Below, piece by piece: positions 35,218-45,850 of a stretch of DNA of 64,000 bases (positions are counted from its first letter, which is position 1; each line of letters opens with the position of its first letter). The notes beneath the pieces were generated by a model, which was not told where the DNA came from, made no database searches, and worked only from the letters and a program-made list of their open reading frames with translations. Source of the stretch: Roseomonas mucosa ATCC BAA-692 (GTDB taxonomy: Bacteria; Pseudomonadota; Alphaproteobacteria; Acetobacterales; Acetobacteraceae); NCBI RefSeq assembly GCF_000622225.1, contig NZ_JHWD01000012.1, positions 6,639-70,638 of the forward strand, written 5' to 3'. The position numbers and the translations under genes were made by a program.

Positions 35218-36585
35218 TCAGGGTCGGCTCGGGTCGAAGTTCTTGCGCAGGCCCAGGCCGTAGCCGGCGTAGTCGGACTGCAACTGCGGCGCCTCGGCGG
35301 CGAAGCGGGTGACGCGCTGCGGGAAGCGGGTCTCGAACATGAAGGCCAGCGTGCCTTCCAGCTTGTGCGGCTTGAGCTCGGCGCTGCTCGCCTTCTCGAA
35401 GGAAGGCTGGTCGGGCCCGTGCGGCAGCATGGTGTTGTGCAGGGAGAAGCCGCCCGGCGCGAAGCCGCCGCCGGTCTTGGCGTCATAGACGCCGTAGATC
35501 AGGCCCATGAACTCGCTCATCACGTTCATGTGGTACCAGGGCGGACGGAAGGTGTTCTCGGCCACCAGCCAACGGTCGGGGAAGATGACGAAGTCGATGT
35601 TCGCCGTGCCGGGGGTCTCGGAGGGCGAGGTGAGCACGGTGAAGATCGAGGGGTCGGCGTGGTCGAAGAGGATCGGGCCGACCGGCGAATAGCGGCGCAG
35701 GTCGTATTTGTAGGGGGCGTAGTTGCCGTGCCAGGCGACCACGTCGAGCGGCGAATGCGCGATCTCCGCGCGCCACAGGCTGCCGCCCCACTTGATGGTG
35801 AGGGTCGAGGGCGCGTCGCGGTCCTCGTAGGCCGCCACGGGGGTCAGGAAGTCGCGCGGGTTGGCCAGGCAGTTGGCGCCGATCGGGCCACGGTCGGGCA
35901 GGGTGAAGGCGCCGCCGTAGTTCTCGCAGAGATAGCCGCGCGCCGGCTGTTCGTCATGCAGTTCCACGCGGAGCTTCACGCCGCGCGGGATCACCGCGAT
36001 CTCGCCCGGCTCGATGTCGATGATGCCGAATTCGGTCCAGAGCCGCAGATCGCCCTGCTGCGGCACGAAGAGCATCTCGCCATCGGCGTTGTAGAAATAC
36101 TCGTCGCGCATGGAGCGGGTGACGAGATAGAGATGGGTGCCCATGCCCGCCTGGGTCGCCGCATCGCCGGCCGTGGTGATGGTGCGGATGCCTTCCAGGA
36201 AGCCCGTGCCCTGCCCCTCCGGCAGCGGGACCGGGTCCCAGCGCAGCGGGGCCGGCGCCATCTCCACCTCGGTGCAGGGCGCGGTGCGCCAGAGGCCGGC
36301 GCCGATCTTCCGGAACCGGCCCCAATGCGTCACGGTCGGGCGGATGCGGTAGAGCCAGGAACGCTCGTTGGTGGCGCGCGGCGCGGTGAAGGGGGAGCCG
36401 GAAAGCTGTTCGGCATAGAGGCCGTAGGCGCAGCGCTGCGGCGAGTTTCGGCCGATGGGCAGGGCGCCCGGCAGAGCCTCCGTCTCGAAGCCGTTGCCGA
36501 AGCCGGACAGGTAGGCCGCCTGGTTCGCCGCGGTGGACGGTGCCGCCATCGAGGGGGCCAGCGCGGGCTTCACGGTCTGGTTCAT
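35218..36585 (-). CDS. hmgA: Homogentisate 1,2-dioxygenase
   Basis: HmgA is an Fe(II) cupin enzyme that opens the ring of homogentisate to maleylacetoacetate. The 455-residue protein has the usual opening [32 protein letters not shown], the cupin stretch [20 protein letters not shown] and the iron-site region [20 protein letters not shown] followed by [13 protein letters not shown] 36585 has GGGAG 8 nt upstream. It is the first gene of hmgA-fahA-maiA and diverges from a MarR regulator. A TATAAA box on the minus strand near 36638-36643, with the MarR-type dyad just upstream, marks the likely promoter. Confidence 0.96.
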   Translation of the reverse strand: MNQTVKPALAPSMAAPSTAANQAAYLSGFGNGFETEALPGALPIGRNSPQRCAYGLYAEQLSGSPFTAPRATNERSWLYRIRPTVTHWGRFRKIGAGLWRTAPCTEVEMAPAPLRWDPVPLPEGQGTGFLEGIRTITTAGDAATQAGMGTHLYLVTRSMRDEYFYNADGEMLFVPQQGDLRLWTEFGIIDIEPGEIAVIPRGVKLRVELHDEQPARGYLCENYGGAFTLPDRGPIGANCLANPRDFLTPVAAYEDRDAPSTLTIKWGGSLWRAEIAHSPLDVVAWHGNYAPYKYDLRRYSPVGPILFDHADPSIFTVLTSPSETPGTANIDFVIFPDRWLVAENTFRPPWYHMNVMSEFMGLIYGVYDAKTGGGFAPGGFSLHNTMLPHGPDQPSFEKASSAELKPHKLEGTLAFMFETRFPQRVTRFAAEAPQLQSDYAGYGLGLRKNFDPSRP

Positions 36586-36645
36586 GCGTCTTGCTCCCGA
36601 TCCGGGTCAGAGCCGGTTATGATGGTTCGGCAAGGGATTTTATAT

Positions 36646-36660
36646 CGTCTCATATGATAT
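36646..36660. promoter_or_regulatory. Candidate MarR operator between hmgA and marR
   Basis: The stretch CGTCTCATATGATAT contains the palindrome TCATATGA. Its last 14 bases are identical to those at 40274-40287, upstream of the monooxygenase operon. Here it spans the marR start codon and lies just upstream of the putative hmgA -10, a position that would allow repression of both genes. Confidence 0.7.
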
Positions 36661-37211
36661 CGAAAGCACGAAATGCGGCCCGCGCGGCGCGGTCCGGGAC
36701 CAGAGCGGCGGAAGCCGGTGCGGAGGCCCCCCGCCCGCTGGTCCTGGGGGAGTTCCTCCCCTATCGCCTGTCGGTGGTGACGGAGGCGGTGAGCGGCCTC
36801 TTCGCCACCCGCTACCAGGAACGCTTCGGCCTCAGCATCCCGGAATGGCGCGTGGTGGCGGTGGTGGGCGAACAGGGCTCGCCCACCACGCAGGAGGTGA
36901 TCGAGCGCACCGGCATGGACCGGGTGCGGGTCAGCCGCGCCGTGATCCGCCTCGCCGACAAGGGGCTGCTGGACCGCCGCGCGCATCCGCGCGACCAGCG
37001 GGCGCAGATCCTGAGCCTGACGCGGCAGGGGCTGGCGACCTATCGCCAGATCGTGCCGCTGGCCCTGACGCTGCAGGCGGCGCTGGCCTCGGCGCTGACC
37101 GAGGCGGAGCGGCGGCAGCTCGACGGCATCCTCGACAAGATCGGCGCGCGGGCGCGCGAGATGCTGGGCGAGGAAGCCGGGCACGGGGAGGCGGAGGAAG
37201 AGGCGGGCTGA
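36654..37211 (+). CDS. MarR-family regulator of homogentisate catabolism
   Basis: A 185-residue winged-helix protein of the MarR family, typically a ligand-released repressor dimer. Visible parts are LPYRLSVVTEAVSGLFATRY, FGLSIPEWRVVAVVGEQG, recognition helix TGMDRVRVSRAVIRLADKGL and the wing DRRAHPRDQRAQILSLT. A basic 25-residue N-terminal extension precedes the domain. ATG 36654 sits inside the operator-like palindrome and has no Shine-Dalgarno, so a leaderless mRNA or a later start is possible. Position and shared operators make it the probable regulator of hmgA-fahA-maiA and of the 40209-37218 operon. Confidence 0.88.
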   Translation: MISKARNAARAARSGTRAAEAGAEAPRPLVLGEFLPYRLSVVTEAVSGLFATRYQERFGLSIPEWRVVAVVGEQGSPTTQEVIERTGMDRVRVSRAVIRLADKGLLDRRAHPRDQRAQILSLTRQGLATYRQIVPLALTLQAALASALTEAERRQLDGILDKIGARAREMLGEEAGHGEAEEEAG

Positions 37212-37217
37212 GCGGGA

Positions 37218-38195
37218 TCAGCCCTCCAGCTCGGCGGATTTCACCGGGCGGCTGCCTTCCAGGGCGCGCCACATCTCCACGTCCCGCTCGGCGGTCCAGA
37301 TCTGCGGGCGGTCGAGGCCGCGCGCCTCGTCATAGGCGCGGCTGACGTTGAAGGGCATGCAGTGCTCGAAGATGACCCAGTGACCGTATTTCGGGCGCAT
37401 CCGTTCCATGGCGGCCGCGTAGATCTCGCCGAGCTCCTGGCCGGCGGCCACGCCTTCCTTCGCGATGCGGAAGAGGTCGGTGGTGAAGGAGGCGGTGCCC
37501 TCGATGCCTTCCGCGATATCGGCCTCCGTGAGCAGCGAGCGGCCGCGGCCCGGCACCATGGCCCTGGGCCCCAGCGCCTTCAGCGCCGCCAGCGTGTCCG
37601 GCCAGTCGGTGAAATGCGCGTCGCCGCAATAGGGGGTGGCGCCGAATTCCACTGTGTCGCCGGCGAAGGCCACGCGCTCCTCCGGTAGCCAGACCACCGT
37701 GTCGCCCGCCGTGTGGGAGCGGCCGATGTGGATGATCTGCACCTCCCGCCGGCCGAGCCAGAGCGTCATCTTCCGCTGGAAGGTGATGTGGGGCCAGGTG
37801 AGGCCGGGGATGCTTTCCTTGCCCTGGAACAGGCGCGGGAAGCGGCCGATCTCGCTGTCCATGTCCTGCTGGCCGCGTTCCACGATCATGTCGCGCGTGA
37901 CGTCGGAGGCGATGATCTCCGCGCCCTCGTAGCCCGAGGCGCCGAGCACCCGCACGGCGTGGTAGTGCGAGAGCACCACGTGCTTCACCGGCTTGTCGGT
38001 CACGGTGCGGATGCGGGCGATCACGTCCTGCGCCATGCGCGGCGTCGCCTGGGCATCCACCACCAGCACGGAATCGTCGCCGATGATCACGCCGGAATTG
38101 GGGTCGCCCTCGGCGGTGTAGCCGTAGAGGCCGGGGCCGAGCTCCTCGAAGGAGACCTTCTTCTCGGCGAGGTCCGTGGTGCTGGCGAATGACAT
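37218..38195 (-). CDS. MBL-fold protein with altered metal-binding motif
   Basis: The 325-residue protein has a metallo-beta-lactamase fold pattern (GVIIGDDSVLVVDAQATP, HVVLSHYHAVRVLGAS, IIHIGRSHTAGDTVVWLP, VAFAGDTVEFG). The canonical HxHxDH reads HYHAVR, so the aspartate and the third histidine are replaced, and the later PGHG-type motif reads PGRG. A di-zinc centre like that of classic hydrolases is doubtful; one metal or none is likely. ATG 38195 has GAGGA 8 nt upstream. It is third in an operon with the flavin monooxygenase and the DUF2783 protein, and the trio recurs near homogentisate genes in related bacteria as far as I recall. Confidence 0.82.
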   Translation of the reverse strand: MSFASTTDLAEKKVSFEELGPGLYGYTAEGDPNSGVIIGDDSVLVVDAQATPRMAQDVIARIRTVTDKPVKHVVLSHYHAVRVLGASGYEGAEIIASDVTRDMIVERGQQDMDSEIGRFPRLFQGKESIPGLTWPHITFQRKMTLWLGRREVQIIHIGRSHTAGDTVVWLPEERVAFAGDTVEFGATPYCGDAHFTDWPDTLAALKALGPRAMVPGRGRSLLTEADIAEGIEGTASFTTDLFRIAKEGVAAGQELGEIYAAAMERMRPKYGHWVIFEHCMPFNVSRAYDEARGLDRPQIWTAERDVEMWRALEGSRPVKSAELEG

Positions 38196-38231
38196 GGCGT
38201 GGTCCTCGTTCTGTTCGGTTCGTGCCACGCT

Positions 38232-38468
38232 TCATTGCGTGACGCGCAGGGTCTCGTCGGCGCCGGCGGGGAGGATGCCCTGGCGGGCACGGGCCAGGGC
38301 CTGCTCCAGCACCCGGGCATCGCCGATATGGTTGGCAAGAAGCAGGACGAGGCGCGCATTGACCTGCTGGCTTTGCGCCGGGGTGAGGCCGCGCTGGGCA
38401 TCGACCAGGGCGGCGTAGAAGTCGTCCGGCGCATCGAGGTTGGGTTCGGTGTTCAGCGTGCCGGGCAT
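38232..38468 (-). CDS. DUF2783 small protein
   Basis: A 78-residue protein reading LNTEPNLDAPDDFYAALVDA and NARLVLLLANHIGD, which is the DUF2783 signature. ATG 38468 has AAGGGA 9 nt upstream; an in-frame ATG at 38489 overlaps the monooxygenase stop. It lies between the flavin monooxygenase and the MBL-fold protein. Function is unknown. Its fixed partnership with the monooxygenase suggests an accessory subunit, which is an inference. Confidence 0.8.
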   Translation of the reverse strand: MPGTLNTEPNLDAPDDFYAALVDAQRGLTPAQSQQVNARLVLLLANHIGDARVLEQALARARQGILPAGADETLRVTQ

Positions 38469-38481
38469 GGCGGGCGTCCCT

Positions 38482-40209
38482 TCAGGCATTGCCGCTGGCG
38501 CGGGCGAGCGCGGCCAGGATGCGGGCGGGGTCGGCGGTGCGCCAGCGGGCGCAGACATGCTGGTCGGGGCGGAGGAGATAGAAGCCCCCTTCCCCGCCAT
38601 CGTAGCGTTCCCAGGCCAGGCCCTCCGCATCCTCCAGCACCGTGGCGCCTTCCACGGCGAAGGGCGCGGAGCCGGCCGGGCGAAGGACCACGAGGCGCAT
38701 CGGCACGGCGCCGGAATCGAGCGCGCGCAGGGCGGCCAGCAGGCCGGGCGCAGGCGGCGCCGCGGCAAAGAGCAGGCCGGTGAAGGTGCCGCCGAGATGC
38801 CGCAGCAGCCATTCCGGCTCCCCGTCCCGGTGCCTCCCATCCTGGGACACGGGCGCGTCCGCCGCCACCGCGCCGGGCACCATGGCGCCGGCGAAGCTGT
38901 CGGCATCCGGCGTGTTCAGCGGAGAATCGCGCAGCACCGCCGGGACGGAAAGGCGGCCGCTGTTGACCATGCGCCGGGCGAAGTTGCAGTCGCGCGCCAG
39001 GTCCAGCACGGCATCGCGGAAGGCGCGGCTGGCCTCGTTCTTCGGCGTGATGAAATCCGTGCTGCGGGTCGAGTTGCGGATGTTCTCGTCGGCGGCGAAG
39101 ACACGCTCGCCGTCATAGCTGTCGAGCAGGCCCTCCGGCGCAGCGCCGCGCAGCACGAGGCCGAGCTTCCAGGCGAGGTTCTCGGCATCCTGCACGCCGC
39201 TGTTGGCGCCGCGCGCGCCGAAGGGGGAGACGCCGTGCGCGGCGTCGCCAGTGAAGAGCACGCGGCCGTGGCGGAAGCGGTCCATGCGGCGGCAGACGAA
39301 GCTGTAGACGCTGACCCATTCCAGGGTGAAGGCGCGGTCCTCGCCCAGCAGCGCCCTGACGCGGGGGATGACCTTCTCGGGGCACTTCTCCGCCTCCGGA
39401 TCGGCGTCCCAGCCGAGCTGGAAGTCGATGCGCCAGACCTGGTCCGGCTGGCGATGCAGCAGCACGGACTGGTTGGGGTGGAAGGGCGGGTCGAACCAGA
39501 ACCAGCGCTCGGAGGGGAAGTCCGCCTCCATCCGCACATCGGCGATCAGGAAGCGGTCGCGGAAGACCTGCCCCCTGCTTTCCAGCCCCATGAGGCGGCG
39601 GGTGGGGCTGCGGCCGCCATCGGCGGCGACCAGCCAGTCGGCCTGGAGGCTGTAGGGGCCGTCCGGCGTTTCCACCTCCAGCCACACGCCGCCGGGGGCG
39701 TGCCGCAGGCCGGCGAGGCTGTTCTTCCAGCGGATTTCCAGGTTCGGCAGTTCCCGCGCGCGTTCCAGCAGGAAGCCTTCGACGTAGTATTGCTGCAGGT
39801 TGACGAAGGCCGGGCGGGCATGGCCGGTCTCGGGCAGCAGGTCGAAGCTGTAGACGGGCTCGTCGCGGAAGAAGACCTTGCCGCAGTTCCAGACCACGCC
39901 CTTCTCGACCATGCGGTGGCCGCAGCCGAGGCGGTCGAAGATTTCCAGGGTGCGCTTGGCGAAGCAGATGGCGCGCGAGCCGCCGGCGAGGCGGTCGTCG
40001 TCGTCCAGCACCACCACCGGCGTGCCGGATTGCGCGAGATCGATGGCCGTGGCCAGCCCGACCGGGCCGGCGCCGACCACCACCACCGGATGGCGGACCG
40101 GCTGGGCGGCGTCCTGGTCGGCGGAACGGCGATAGCCGAAGCGGAGGGTCTGGTAGTCGGGGGCCGGCGGCGCGAGGTCCGGCACGGATGGCGAGACGGC
40201 TTCCTGCAA
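38482..40209 (-). CDS. FAD-dependent aromatic hydroxylase (MhpA-like)
   Basis: This is a class A flavoprotein monooxygenase of 575 residues. It has the FAD-binding motif HPVVVVGAGPVGLATAIDLA near residue 40, the DG motif WLVAADGGRSPTRRLMG near 195 and the GD motif VLFTGDAAHGVSPFGARGAN near 320. A C-terminal thioredoxin-like domain typical of the MhpA/phenol-hydroxylase group ends the protein. Substrates in this group are hydroxylated aromatic acids. Beside the homogentisate genes, a 3-hydroxyphenylacetate 6-hydroxylase-type role giving homogentisate is attractive but unproven. The start is TTG 40209, with GGAGG 9 nt upstream. Confidence 0.85.
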   Translation of the reverse strand: MQEAVSPSVPDLAPPAPDYQTLRFGYRRSADQDAAQPVRHPVVVVGAGPVGLATAIDLAQSGTPVVVLDDDDRLAGGSRAICFAKRTLEIFDRLGCGHRMVEKGVVWNCGKVFFRDEPVYSFDLLPETGHARPAFVNLQQYYVEGFLLERARELPNLEIRWKNSLAGLRHAPGGVWLEVETPDGPYSLQADWLVAADGGRSPTRRLMGLESRGQVFRDRFLIADVRMEADFPSERWFWFDPPFHPNQSVLLHRQPDQVWRIDFQLGWDADPEAEKCPEKVIPRVRALLGEDRAFTLEWVSVYSFVCRRMDRFRHGRVLFTGDAAHGVSPFGARGANSGVQDAENLAWKLGLVLRGAAPEGLLDSYDGERVFAADENIRNSTRSTDFITPKNEASRAFRDAVLDLARDCNFARRMVNSGRLSVPAVLRDSPLNTPDADSFAGAMVPGAVAADAPVSQDGRHRDGEPEWLLRHLGGTFTGLLFAAAPPAPGLLAALRALDSGAVPMRLVVLRPAGSAPFAVEGATVLEDAEGLAWERYDGGEGGFYLLRPDQHVCARWRTADPARILAALARASGNA

Positions 40210-40273
40210 CCCCTTGGTCCTCCCTTTTTCACGGACGCCTTGCCGGCGTTCCTGTACGCTTCCGGGAAGATGT

Positions 40274-40287
40274 GTCTCATATGATAT
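40274..40287. promoter_or_regulatory. Second copy of the candidate MarR operator
   Basis: GTCTCATATGATAT is identical to 36647-36660. It lies 65 nt upstream of the monooxygenase start codon. On the minus strand a TTGACC (-35 like, 40298-40293) stands directly before it, so the dyad fills the promoter spacer, a classic position for repression. Confidence 0.7.
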
Positions 40288-40319
40288 GATCTGGTCAAGG
40301 GACTTCGCCGCCTGGGTGC

Positions 40320-40365
40320 GGGGTGGGGGCCAGGGGTGGGCCAGGGGTGGGCCAGGGGTGGGAAG
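40320..40365. repeat. Short tandem repeat, 11-bp unit, four copies
   Basis: GGGGTGGGCCA is repeated at 40333 and 40344, with a 13-bp variant before (40320) and an 11-bp variant after (40355). The G runs could form a quadruplex. It is non-coding, between two minus-strand genes, and just upstream of an 8-bp hairpin (GCGGCCCC/GGGGCCGC, 40368-40386) that lies 8 nt past the stop of the next gene. Confidence 0.85.
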
Positions 40366-40393
40366 GAGCGGCCCCGGCGGGGCCGCCCTGGCG

Positions 40394-41698
40394 TCAGGCC
40401 GCCATGCGGCGGAAACGGTCGTGGCGGAAGGGCGCCGGGTCCACGATCGGGGTGTCGTTGGCCACCAGATCGGCCATCAGGCGCCCCGCCCCGGGCCCGA
40501 TGCCGAAGCCATGACCGGAGAAGCCGGTGGCGATGTGCAGGCCGGGGATGCGCTCCACCGCGGAGATGACGGGCACCACATCGGGCGTCACGTCGATCAG
40601 CCCGCCCCATTCCTGCGCCACCCGCATCGCGGCGAAGCCCGGGAAGGCGCGCGTCAGGTTGGCACGGGCGCCGTCGAGCAGGGCGCGGGAGGGGACGGGG
40701 TCGAGGACCCGCACCGCCTCGAAGGGCGAGGCTTCCTCCATCCCCCAGTGGCGCGGGATGCGCCATTCCTCCAGGAAGCGGCCGCCGATGCGGAGGCGCA
40801 GGTCGCTCCAGGTCGCGCGCAGATTGGGCAGGAAGTCGAGGAAGAGGCGGAAGCTGTCCGGCGTGATGTCCGACACGGCGGCCCGTTGCGAGATGGTGTA
40901 GCCGCCATCGGCGCGCTTGCGGAAGGCGAAGTCCGAGGCGGCTGCCGCGGTTTCGGGCAGGCCCTCCAGCGGCTGGGTGCGCAGCACCGAGCCCAGCACC
41001 TTCATCTGCGGCAGGTCGAAGCCGGAATTGCCGCAGAACAGGCGCGACCAGGCGCCGCCCGCCAGCACCACGGAATCGCAGGCGATGCGGCCCTTCTCCG
41101 TCACCACCCCGGCGATGCGGCCGCCCTGCCGGTCCAGCCCGCGCACGGCGCAGCCGGTCAGGATGGCGGCGCCCCGCTCCCGCGCGGCGCGGGCGATGGC
41201 CGGGGCGGCGCGCTGCGGCTCGGCGCGTCCGTCGCTGGCGGTGTAGAGCGCGGCCGGCCAGCGGCGGGCGGAGCCGGGCAGCACCGCATCGACCTCCGCC
41301 GTGCCGAGCATGCGGCTGTCGAGCTGGTAGAGCTTCGCGTGTTCCAGCCAGGCCTCGTGCCGGGCGATGTCGGCCGGCCCCTCGCAGAGATAGACGATGC
41401 CGGACTGGCGGTAGCCCGTGTCGATGCCCAGGCGTCGGTCGAGGCCGCGCCAGATGCGCTGCGCCTCGATGCTGAGCGGGATCTCGCGCGGGTCGCGGCC
41501 CATGGTGCGGCACCAGCCCCAGTTGCGGCTGGACTGCTCCCCGCCGATGCGGCCCTTCTCGCAGAGGGCGGCGGAGATGCCCTTCTCGGCCAGGGCCAGC
41601 ACGGTGCTGACGCCGATGATGCCGCCGCCGATCACCACGACATCGACGCGCGCCGGCAGGCTGGGATCGGATTCCACGGGATCGACGGGTGGGGACAT
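40394..41698 (-). CDS. FAD-dependent amino-acid oxidase-like protein (DAO family)
   Basis: A DadA/glycine-oxidase-like flavoprotein of 434 residues. The FAD motif DVVVIGGGIIGVSTVLALAE starts near residue 19. SSRNWGWCRTMGRDPREIPL follows, with a cysteine two residues after WGW. The C-terminus has GGLIDVTPDVVPVI and TGFSGHGFGIGPGAGRLMAD, the usual FAD-contact loop. Such enzymes oxidise D-amino acids, sarcosine or similar amines to imines. It is divergent from hyuA across a 408-nt spacer, so it may work on the product or substrate of the hydantoinase-like pair; this is inferred from position only. Confidence 0.85.
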   Translation of the reverse strand: MSPPVDPVESDPSLPARVDVVVIGGGIIGVSTVLALAEKGISAALCEKGRIGGEQSSRNWGWCRTMGRDPREIPLSIEAQRIWRGLDRRLGIDTGYRQSGIVYLCEGPADIARHEAWLEHAKLYQLDSRMLGTAEVDAVLPGSARRWPAALYTASDGRAEPQRAAPAIARAARERGAAILTGCAVRGLDRQGGRIAGVVTEKGRIACDSVVLAGGAWSRLFCGNSGFDLPQMKVLGSVLRTQPLEGLPETAAAASDFAFRKRADGGYTISQRAAVSDITPDSFRLFLDFLPNLRATWSDLRLRIGGRFLEEWRIPRHWGMEEASPFEAVRVLDPVPSRALLDGARANLTRAFPGFAAMRVAQEWGGLIDVTPDVVPVISAVERIPGLHIATGFSGHGFGIGPGAGRLMADLVANDTPIVDPAPFRHDRFRRMAA

Positions 41699-42106
41699 GG
41701 TGTCTCTGTTTCTCCAGCGCCCGGATGGCGGATGGTGCCGGGCGGGCGACCCCGACGGTATACAGGAGAACTGGAGCAGCAAGTTCCGGACCGTCGCAAG
41801 CCCGCATCGCTTCCCCGGTGGTGTGGCCGGCTGGAAAACCGGCCCCGGCGGATGGTGGCTGGCCGGGTATACCGGAATTTCCGCGTCACCCCCGCCCCGG
41901 CCAAGGTAGGGGCATCGTTCCTGGCCCGGCTCTTGCTTCTGGCCAGGGCATCCAGCCCGGACAGGCGGCTTGCCGCAGCGCATGAAGACATCCTGCCCGT
42001 TGTGGGTGGAGAGTGCCGGAATCGGCGGCGGGATGCCGGCAGGACTGGGGCGACGAACAGGGCCTGGCACATGCCCGGCCCGGAACCGGATGAGGGGATC
42101 GATCGG
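41699..42106. promoter_or_regulatory. 408-nt divergent control region with paired GGTATAC sites
   Basis: No gene is visible between the oxidoreductase and hyuA. Two GGTATAC motifs, each followed within one base by GGA, occur at 41757-41763 and 41866-41872, 109 bp apart. GTATAC cores are typical of GntR-type operators, and a pair ten helical turns apart would suit a looping repressor. No GntR gene is in the window. Confidence 0.4.
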
Positions 42107-44154
<2,048 letters not shown>

Positions 44155-44158
<4 letters not shown>

Positions 44159-45813
44159 GCGCCGCCGCGAAAGACCGGGCTGTGGTCGATCCCATCACCG
44201 TCGAGGTGATCTCCTCCGCCCTGTCCTCGATCACCGAGGAGATGGGCGAGGCGCTGGTGCGCGCCTCCTATTCCACCAACATCAAGGAGCGGCGGGACTG
44301 CTCCACGGCCCTGTTCAACACGGCGGGCGAGACGCTGTGCCAGGCCGAGCACATCCCGATGCACCTCGGTTCCTTCATCGGGATCATTCCGCATATCCTC
44401 AAGCGGCATCCGGTCGCGGAGATGCGGCCGGGCGACGTCTTCATGGGCAACGACGCCTATGAGGGCGGCGGCACGCACCTGCCGGACATCGTGCTGGCCG
44501 AGCCGGTCTTCGTGGAGGATGGCGGGACGAGCCGCATCGTCGCCTGGGCGGTGAATACGGCGCACCATGCCGATTTCGCCGATCGCGGCCATGCCCACAT
44601 CTTCCAGGAAGGCATCCGCATCCCGCCGATCCGTCTGTACCGCGCCGGCGAGTTGCAGAAGGATGTGCAGGAGCTGCTGCTGCTGAACTGCCAGGTGCCG
44701 CGCGAGCGCCTGTCGGACCTGCGGGCGCAGATGGCGGCGAACCGGCTGGGCGTGGAGCGGATGCAGGCGCTCTGCGCGAAATACGGCACGGACACGGTGC
44801 TGGCGGCGGGCGATGCGCTGCTGGACTATGCGGAGCGCAAGATGCGCGCGGGCATCGCCACCATCCCGGACGGCACCTACCGCTTCGAGGACCTGTTCGA
44901 CAATCCCGAGATCGACCGGGACCTGCCGATGTCCTGCGAGATCGCCGTGGCGGGCGACGAGATGCGCCTGCATTTCGAGGCGCCGGACCAGGTCCGGGCC
45001 GGGCTGAACATGGTCTACACCGCGCTGCTTTCCACCGTGTACTACGCGGTGAAGACGGTGGTGGACCCGACCATCCTGCCCAATGCCGGCCTCGCCCGGC
45101 CGCTGGCGGTCACGGCGCGGGAGGGCAGCATCGTCAACTGCACCGCCCCCGCAGCGGTGAACGGGCGCATCGCCGCCTGCCAGCGCGTGGTGGACCTGAT
45201 CCACGGCGCGCTGGCCCAGGTGGTGCCGGAGCGGGTGATCGCCGCCTGCAACGGCTCCGTCGCCTCCGCCACCTTCGTCGGCACGCAGCCGGGCACGGGG
45301 GAGATCTGGGTCTATCTGGAGACCATCGGCGGCGGTTCCGGCGCGCGTCACGACAAGGACGGGCTGGATGGCGTGCATGTGCACATGACCAACACCTCCA
45401 ACCTCCCGGCCGAGGCGCTGGAGCTGGAATATCCGCTGACCCTGCTGCGCTATGAGCTGGTGGACGGTTCCGGCGGCTGCGGCACGCATCGGGGCGGCAT
45501 GGGGCTGCGCCGGGTCTATCGCGCCGAGGCCGAGTGCCGGCTGCGCGTGGACGGCTCCCGCCTGCGCTCCGCGCCCTGGGGGCTGGCCGGCGGGTTGCCG
45601 GGCGGCATGGGCGGCTTCGTCTATGGGGAGGGCGTGGCGCCCTTCGACCACGGTTCCGGCGTGCTCAGGCCTGGACAGGTGGTGGAGATCGTCACCCCCG
45701 GTGCCGGGGGCTATGGCCCGCCTTCCGGCCGCACCGCCGCGGAAGTCGCCCGCGACGTGGCGGAACGCCGCATCGACCCCGGAACCGCGCGCCGCGTCTA
45801 CGGCGCGTCCTGA
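44155..45813 (+). CDS. hyuB: Hydantoinase B / 5-oxoprolinase subunit B-like protein
   Basis: This is the partner subunit of the HyuA-type ATPase. The 552-residue protein opens VDPITVEVISSALSSITEEM, followed by TNIKERRDCSTALFNTAGE, HLGSFIGIIPHIL, FMGNDAYEGGGTHLPDIVL and VNTAHHADFADRG, all family hallmarks. The C-terminal region has GGGSGARHDKDGLDG and GSGGCGTHRGGMGLRR. ATG 44155 has GGAGG 5 nt upstream and overlaps hyuA (ATGA). The pair probably forms one enzyme acting on a lactam, cyclic amide or related substrate brought in with the next gene's product. Confidence 0.92.
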
Positions 45814-45850
45814 ACGCCTCCTGCTGACCCTGGGTAAGGATTGACGAACC

